A stretch of DNA of 10,673 nt from Flavobacteriaceae bacterium (GTDB taxonomy: Bacteria; Bacteroidota; Bacteroidia; Flavobacteriales; Flavobacteriaceae): NCBI GenBank assembly GCA_003511845.1, contig DOIV01000241.1, positions 841-11,513 of the forward strand. The letters run 5' to 3'. Shown in pieces: positions 6,219 to 10,673 of the stretch (the stretch's first letter is position 1; every line of letters begins with the position of its first letter). The notes under the pieces were generated by a model that saw nothing but the letters and a program-made list of their open reading frames with translations, was not told the DNA's origin and did not search any database. The position numbers were made by a program, and so were the translations under genes.

Positions 6219-7420
6219 TGTCAGTTTTAAGCGGTAAAAATATTCTCTTAGGTGTAACCGCAGGGATTGCTGCTTATAAGTCAACGTATTTAGTTAGACT
6301 TTTTATTAAAGCAGGTGCTCATGTCAAAGTGATTATGACACCTGCTTCAAAAGATTTTGTAACTCCTTTAACATTATCTACACTCTCTAAAAACCCAGTT
6401 CATTCAGCGTTTTATACTAAAGAAGACGAAAATGAATTATGGAACAACCATGTTGATTTAGCCTTGTGGGCAGATTATATGATTATAGCTCCTGCCACAG
6501 CCAATACCTTATCTAAAATGACGAATGGTACCTGTGACAATTTACTACTCGCAACCTATCTTTCTGCCAAATGTAAAGTGTTTTTTGCACCAGCAATGGA
6601 TTTAGACATGTACAAGCATACTTCTACTTTAAAAAATTTAAAGAAATTAGAAAGCTATGGCAATATTATGATTCCCGCTGAAAGCGGTGAATTGGCAAGT
6701 GGTTTACATGGTGAGGGTAGAATGGCTGAACCAGAAAATATGGTTTCTTTTATTGAAAAAGAAATTTTATCAGGTTTGCCATTAAAAGATAAGCAAGTAT
6801 TAATTACTGCAGGTCCTACATACGAAGCAATTGATCCTGTTCGATTTATTGGGAATCATTCCTCAGGCAAAATGGGGTTTGAATTGGCCAAAGAAGCTGC
6901 TAACTTAGGAGCTGATGTAATATTAGTTAGTGGTCCATCCAATGAAAATGTAAATCATTCGTTAATAAAAAGAGTTGATGTTGTTAGTGCGGCTCAAATG
7001 TACACTGCCGTTCATCAATATTTTAATGATTGTAATATTGCTATTTTATCAGCAGCAGTAGCAGATTTTAGACCAGTCAGTATTGCTTCTGGTAAAATTA
7101 AAAAGAAAAATGGTTTAACGATTGAATTAGCACAAACAAAAGATATTCTGGCTTCATTAGGTGAAGAAAAAAAGGATCAATTCCTGGTTGGGTTTGCTTT
7201 AGAGACTGATAATGAATTAGAAAATGCAAAAGGAAAATTACAGCGTAAAAATTTAGACCTGATAGTTTTAAATTCTTTAAATGATAAAGGAGCAGGGTTT
7301 AAAAAAGCTACAAATAAAGTTACTATTATAGATGCAGAAGAACAATGTTTTGAGTTTGAATTAAAGTCTAAAACTGAAGTAGCTAAAGATATTTTTAATG
7401 AAATTATTAAAAGATTATGA
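6218..7420 (+). CDS. coaBC: Bifunctional phosphopantothenoylcysteine decarboxylase/phosphopantothenate-cysteine ligase
   Basis: CoaBC carries out two steps of coenzyme A synthesis: joining cysteine to 4'-phosphopantothenate (CoaB) and FMN-dependent decarboxylation to 4'-phosphopantetheine (CoaC). The protein has 400 residues. The CoaC flavoprotein domain (about 1-185) shows GVTAGIAAYK near the N-terminus, the catalytic histidine H78 in NNHVDLALWAD, and PAMD at 125-128 where E. coli has PAMN. The lid motif reads GELASGLHGEGRM, with S161 where E. coli Dfp has catalytic Cys158. The CoaB domain (about 190-400) has ITAGPTYE, IGNHSSGKMG with N213, SAAVADFRP, the GKIKKK lysine region and VGFALETD. 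It overlaps rpoZ by one base and the next gene by four. The Asn-to-Asp and Cys-to-Ser changes look typical of Bacteroidota rather than decay, but I could not verify that here. Confidence 0.95.
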   Translation: MSVLSGKNILLGVTAGIAAYKSTYLVRLFIKAGAHVKVIMTPASKDFVTPLTLSTLSKNPVHSAFYTKEDENELWNNHVDLALWADYMIIAPATANTLSKMTNGTCDNLLLATYLSAKCKVFFAPAMDLDMYKHTSTLKNLKKLESYGNIMIPAESGELASGLHGEGRMAEPENMVSFIEKEILSGLPLKDKQVLITAGPTYEAIDPVRFIGNHSSGKMGFELAKEAANLGADVILVSGPSNENVNHSLIKRVDVVSAAQMYTAVHQYFNDCNIAILSAAVADFRPVSIASGKIKKKNGLTIELAQTKDILASLGEEKKDQFLVGFALETDNELENAKGKLQRKNLDLIVLNSLNDKGAGFKKATNKVTIIDAEEQCFEFELKSKTEVAKDIFNEIIKRL

Positions 7421-8310
7421 TGCGTAAAATCTTATATTTAATTATTTTTTTTGCTGCTATTCAGGTTAAAAGCCAAGAGTTGAATTGTTTGGTTATTATT
7501 AATTCTGATCAAATTCAAAATGTCAACTCTCAGCTAACTGAGAATTTACAAACTGCTATTTCTGAATATATCAATAATAGAAAATGGACAAATAAAGAAT
7601 ACAAACCACAAGAAAGAATTAACTGTGCCATTACATTAAACCTTATAGAGCAAACATCTTCTACTGAATTTAAAGGAAGTATTGAGGTTTTGGCTTCTAG
7701 GCCAGTTTATAATTCAACATATCAAAGCCCTATTTTTATTTATAAAGACAATGATATGTCATTTAGCTTTAATGAATTTCAAAATTTAATTTATAATGAG
7801 AATAGCTTTGAATCAAATTTGGTTTCAATACTTACTTTTTATGTATATACAATTTTAGGAATTGATGCAGATACTTTTGCTTTAAATGGTGGCGAAGTCT
7901 ATCATAAAAAAGCAGAACAAGTGGTAAATTTAGCACAACAAGGTGGTTTTTCTGGTTGGAATAGAATTGATGGGAACAACACAAGGTATCAGTTAAATGA
8001 AAATTTGCTATCTCAAACGTTTAAAGATTTTAGAGTAATTATGTATGAATATCATTTAAATGGTTTAGACTTGATGAGTGATGATAAAAAGGAAGCTAAA
8101 AAAAACATATCAGAAGCTGTTTTGAAACTGAAGAATATATATAATACACGGCCAAATGCATTTTTATTAAGGGTATTCATGGATACAAAATCAGATGAAA
8201 TTTTAGATATTTTTTCAGATGGCCCAAGAATTAATGCAGTTAAACTTAAAGAAACATTACTCAAAATTTATCCAACTTATAGTGATAAGTGGGAGGAAAT
8301 TAAAATCTAA
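7417..8310 (+). CDS. porD: DUF4835 family protein, type IX secretion-associated PorD
   Basis: The protein has 297 residues and an N-terminal Sec signal peptide (MMRKILYLIIFFAAIQVKSQ, cleavage probably after KSQ or one residue before). No lipobox is present. The mature protein reads as a periplasmic alpha/beta domain. Recognisable family segments include NRKWTNKEYKPQERINC near 54-70, the FYVYTILGIDADTFALNGG region, a GW...DGNNTRYQLNENLL stretch near 185-204, and YEYHLNGLDLM. I recognise this as DUF4835, which some annotations name PorD, a protein reported to be linked to the Porphyromonas type IX secretion system; its biochemical role is not well defined. It overlaps coaBC by four bases (ATGA), so it is translated as part of the bamD operon. 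A second ATG at 7420 is an equally possible start. Confidence 0.8.
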   Translation: MMRKILYLIIFFAAIQVKSQELNCLVIINSDQIQNVNSQLTENLQTAISEYINNRKWTNKEYKPQERINCAITLNLIEQTSSTEFKGSIEVLASRPVYNSTYQSPIFIYKDNDMSFSFNEFQNLIYNENSFESNLVSILTFYVYTILGIDADTFALNGGEVYHKKAEQVVNLAQQGGFSGWNRIDGNNTRYQLNENLLSQTFKDFRVIMYEYHLNGLDLMSDDKKEAKKNISEAVLKLKNIYNTRPNAFLLRVFMDTKSDEILDIFSDGPRINAVKLKETLLKIYPTYSDKWEEIKI

Positions 8311-8338
8311 TAAAGAATCTTTTTTAGAAAAAAACATT

Positions 8339-8346
8339 TAAGTTTG
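8339..8346 (+). promoter_or_regulatory. Candidate promoter -7 box for recN
   Basis: TAAGTTTG matches TAnnTTTG and lies in the 68-base gap between porD/DUF4835 and recN, giving a predicted leader of about 25 bases. No clear -33 TTTG is seen (the area is T/A runs), and read-through from the bamD operon is also possible. Confidence 0.4.
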
Positions 8347-8378
8347 AAAGTTGGTATTTTTTTAATCTAATTCAAACA

Positions 8379-10037
8379 ATGTTAGCATCACTTTCCATAA
8401 AAAATTATGCACTTATAGATCATTTAGAAGTAACTTTTCAAGAAGGCTTTTCAATAATTACTGGTGAAACTGGAGCCGGTAAATCTATACTTTTAGGTGC
8501 ATTGGCTTTAATTTTAGGTAAAAGAGCAGATTTGTCAAACCTAAAAAATAAAGAAAAAAAATGTATTATTGAAGGTGGTTTTTTGATTGATAAATTCAAT
8601 TTAAATACTTTTTTTGAAGCAAATGATATTGATTTTGAAGAGCATACTATTATAAGACGAGAAATTTTGCCTAATGGAAAATCAAGAGCATTTATTAATG
8701 ATACTCCAGTTAAACTTTCAGTATTGACAGCTTTAAGTGATCAATTAATTGATGTGCATTCGCAACATCAAACCCTACAATTAGCAGATGTTACTTTTCA
8801 GTTTTTAATTATTGATGCTTTAGCTAATAATGCAAATACCATTAATTCATATAAAAAAGAATTAATAGAATATAAAAATTTAACTAATGAATTGCAAGAG
8901 ATATTAACTCAACAAAATGAAGCTAAAAATCAATACGACTATAATACTTTCTTATTAAATGAATTGCTTGAAGCCGATTTTAAATTAAATGAGCAACAAT
9001 TTTTAGAAGAAACTTTAGAAAAACTGAATCATGTTGAAGAAATAAAATTTCATTTAATTGAAGCTCAACAATTAGCAGACTCAGAGGAGATTGGTCTTAC
9101 AGAGTTGTTAAGAAAATATTCAAATGTGATTAATAAACTTAGTGGTTTTAGTATTATTTATAAAGAACTTTCAGAAAGAATAACAAGTCTTTTAATTGAT
9201 TTTGAAGATATTTCTCAAGAATTGATAGCAACTAATGATGCTCTAGCATACAGTCCACAAGACTTAGAGAAGTATAATGATAGATTGCAATTGTTATATG
9301 ATGTGCAAAAGAAACATCAAGTAACTACAATAGAAGAGCTAATTGAAAAACAAGAACTTTTAAATAATAAAGTAGGTGTTGTTGACAATGCAAATGAAGT
9401 TATTGAAGCTAAAAAAATAAAAATTTCGACAATAGAAAATAAATTGAATAGCCTAGCTGAAACTATTCATAAAAACAGAAAAAAGGCCATTCCATTATTA
9501 ATTAATCAACTTGAAGATGTGTTGAAAGGTTTAGAAATGCATAATACGTCCATTAAGATTAATTTAAGTAAAAAGGATGAGTTTTTAGCAAATGGTAAAA
9601 ATGAATTAGAATTTTTGATTTCAACCAATAAAGGCAGTAGCTATGAACAGTTAAAGAAAATTGCTTCAGGTGGTGAAATGTCAAGAATTATGCTGGCAGT
9701 AAAATCAATACTATGTAATTATTCTGATTTACCTACAATTATTTTTGATGAAATTGATACTGGTGTGTCAGGAGAAGTTTCTAACCGTATTGCAGCTGTC
9801 ATGGAAAATATGAGTAAGAAAATGCAAGTGATAGCAATTACACATTTACCACAAATTGCAGCAAAAGGTAAACATCATTTTAAAGTCTTTAAGACTGAAG
9901 GTGAAAAAGAGACAATTGCAAATATTAAATTGTTAAATTTTTCAGAAAGAGTTCAAGAATTAGCAGAAATTTTAAGTGGAAAAAAAGTTTCTAATTCTGC
10001 AATTATTCATGCCAAGCAATTACTAAATATGTCATAA
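8379..10037 (+). CDS. recN: DNA repair protein RecN
   Basis: RecN is an SMC-like ATPase that acts early in double-strand break repair and helps sister-chromatid cohesion and RecA loading. The protein is full length at 552 residues (553 in E. coli). The N-terminal ATPase half has MLASLSIKNYALIDH and the Walker A motif GETGAGKS at 29-36. A shorter, split coiled coil occupies roughly 150-350. The C-terminal half has the ABC signature SGGEMSR at 430-436, Walker B ending in D457-E458 (IIFDEIDTGVSG) and the switch histidine near 489 in ITHLPQIAAKG. All ATPase motifs are intact. A DIHSQHQ-like segment (VHSQHQTLQL), also typical of RecN, follows Walker A by about 95 residues. No LexA-type box was recognised upstream. 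A 14-base tandem duplication covers its stop codon. Confidence 0.96.
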   Translation: MLASLSIKNYALIDHLEVTFQEGFSIITGETGAGKSILLGALALILGKRADLSNLKNKEKKCIIEGGFLIDKFNLNTFFEANDIDFEEHTIIRREILPNGKSRAFINDTPVKLSVLTALSDQLIDVHSQHQTLQLADVTFQFLIIDALANNANTINSYKKELIEYKNLTNELQEILTQQNEAKNQYDYNTFLLNELLEADFKLNEQQFLEETLEKLNHVEEIKFHLIEAQQLADSEEIGLTELLRKYSNVINKLSGFSIIYKELSERITSLLIDFEDISQELIATNDALAYSPQDLEKYNDRLQLLYDVQKKHQVTTIEELIEKQELLNNKVGVVDNANEVIEAKKIKISTIENKLNSLAETIHKNRKKAIPLLINQLEDVLKGLEMHNTSIKINLSKKDEFLANGKNELEFLISTNKGSSYEQLKKIASGGEMSRIMLAVKSILCNYSDLPTIIFDEIDTGVSGEVSNRIAAVMENMSKKMQVIAITHLPQIAAKGKHHFKVFKTEGEKETIANIKLLNFSERVQELAEILSGKKVSNSAIIHAKQLLNMS

Positions 10038-10052
10038 ACCTTATGTCATAAA
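10028..10052 (+). repeat. Tandem 11-base direct repeat across the recN stop codon
   Basis: TATGTCATAAA occurs at 10028-10038 and again at 10042-10052, a 14-base period with a 3-base spacer. The first copy contains the last two sense codons and the stop of recN (ATG TCA TAA). Each copy is itself near-palindromic (TATG-T-CATA). It may be a small slippage duplication; no function is evident. Confidence 0.6.
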
Positions 10053-10241
10053 TTTTTAGTTTTTGAGTAATTTTAACTGTAATATCTATGTATTAATATC
10101 ATTCTTATTATTTCAATAGGGCAACATTAAAACTTGCTGATAATCAGTTCTTTGTAAATTATTTTAATTATAATTGATTTTTATATAATTTTTTACAATA
10201 AATAGCGTTTATGTTAAAAACCCGCTAATCAAAAATAAATT

Positions 10242-10673
10242 ATGAAAAGAAAAACTGCACTTAGAGTTTTCGTGTTTTTCTTCCTTTTTACAGGATTAAT
10301 TAATGCAAACCCAATTGATACAGAAGTTTCAGCAATGATCATTGCTCCTCCGAGCAATGATGATTGTGCTAATGCCACTGTATTGACCGTAAATAATGAT
10401 TATTTATGTAATGTTTCAACCTCAGGCACATTGGTAGATGCAACAGCTTCTTCAGTGGCTTCTAGCATGAATAGCTGCCCAAATACAGATGTTAAAGCAA
10501 ATGATGATGTTTGGTTTAAGTTTGTTGCAACTGCGACAACACATAAAATAGAACTAAAAAATATAGTTGGTAATATAACTGATTTATATATGATAGCTTA
10601 TGATGCTGGTACAACCGTTGATTGTTCAACGATGAGCCCAATCAATTGTAGTGATTCAGAAACAAATAATTTA
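10242..10673 (+). CDS. 5' part of a secreted protein with a Cys-containing extracellular domain, probable type IX secretion cargo
   Basis: An ATG at 10242 opens a frame that stays open for all 144 codons to the window end, so the gene is truncated only by the window. The product starts with a signal peptide (MKRKTALRVFVFFFLFTGLINA, likely cleaved after A22). A low-complexity linker follows, then an extracellular domain beginning NDDCANATVL (39-48), with further cysteines and the segment NDDVWFKFVATATTHKIEL. This NDDCANA...DVWFxFxA pattern is one I know from large, repeat-bearing flavobacterial surface proteins that usually end in a type IX sorting domain; that C-terminus is outside the window. 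The 204 bases before it (10038-10241) are very AT-rich, with no gene and no convincing TAnnTTTG box. Adhesin, enzyme and structural roles all remain possible. Confidence 0.8.
   Translation, partial: MKRKTALRVFVFFFLFTGLINANPIDTEVSAMIIAPPSNDDCANATVLTVNNDYLCNVSTSGTLVDATASSVASSMNSCPNTDVKANDDVWFKFVATATTHKIELKNIVGNITDLYMIAYDAGTTVDCSTMSPINCSDSETNNL
10331..10361 (+). repeat. Nested palindrome and hairpin inside the secreted-protein gene
   Basis: AGCAATGATCATTGCT (10331-10346) is a perfect 16-base palindrome. Its right part, ATCATTGCTC (10338-10347), also pairs perfectly with GAGCAATGAT (10352-10361) across a CTCC loop, a 10-bp hairpin. The nine bases AGCAATGAT thus occur twice in direct orientation, 22 bases apart. 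The structure lies in codons 30-40, between the signal peptide and the first extracellular domain. Confidence 0.7.

Noticed and set aside
8052..8264. 70-codon open frame on the minus strand
   Set aside because: It is antisense to the 3' part of the porD/DUF4835 gene, with no promoter motif or recognisable product.
8308..8340. Possible terminator after porD/DUF4835 (CTTTTTTAGAAAAAAA)
   Set aside because: The T-run and A-run could pair only with a 2-base loop and no G-C pairs, which is not a plausible RNA hairpin.
1..10673. Mobile element, defence island, CRISPR array or biosynthetic cluster
   Set aside because: No transposase, integrase, Cas, restriction, toxin or biosynthetic gene, no tandem spacer array and no tRNA attachment site were seen; the genes form a conserved housekeeping neighbourhood.

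Overview
The window is AT-rich, and both its gene content and its promoter-like motifs (TAnnTTTG in place of -10/-35 boxes, no clear Shine-Dalgarno sequences) point to the phylum Bacteroidota, most likely a marine-type member of Flavobacteriaceae. The order prfA - DUF6913 - dapA - bamD - rpoZ - coaBC - porD(DUF4835) - recN is, from general knowledge, a conserved flavobacterial housekeeping neighbourhood. No mobile element, CRISPR array, tRNA, rRNA or phage gene was found.

Left part, minus strand (1-2005): rlmD (23S rRNA U1939 methyltransferase) is followed by a small DUF6452-type lipoprotein. A further gene begins inside the end of that lipoprotein and runs off the left edge; it starts like a secreted protein and is probably DUF6048. 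rlmD is bracketed by two different GC-rich palindromes (543-562 and 2028-2052). Both stand out from the AT-rich background and look like dispersed intergenic repeat elements. A divergent control region (2006-2244) separates rlmD from prfA.

Middle and right, plus strand (2245-10037): prfA (release factor 1), a DUF6913 protein of unknown function, and dapA (lysine/diaminopimelate synthesis) are separated by short spacers with weak hairpins. Then comes a tightly packed block: bamD (outer-membrane protein assembly lipoprotein), rpoZ (RNA polymerase omega), coaBC (coenzyme A synthesis) and porD/DUF4835 (type IX secretion-associated). Its genes overlap by 11, 1 and 4 bases, so translational coupling is likely. 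recN (DNA repair SMC-like ATPase) follows after a 68-base spacer with its own candidate promoter.

Right edge (10038-10673): a 204-base AT-rich spacer leads to the 5' part of a secreted protein with a signal peptide and a cysteine-containing extracellular domain, of the kind often exported by the type IX system. It is cut by the window end.

Most of this is ordinary conserved biology and I see no convincing new multi-gene system. The points most worth checking are the missing CoaC lid cysteine, the two predicted leaderless promoters (rlmD, bamD), the palindromes flanking rlmD, the nested palindrome/hairpin at the start of the secreted gene, and the uncharacterised DUF6452/DUF6048 and DUF6913 genes.
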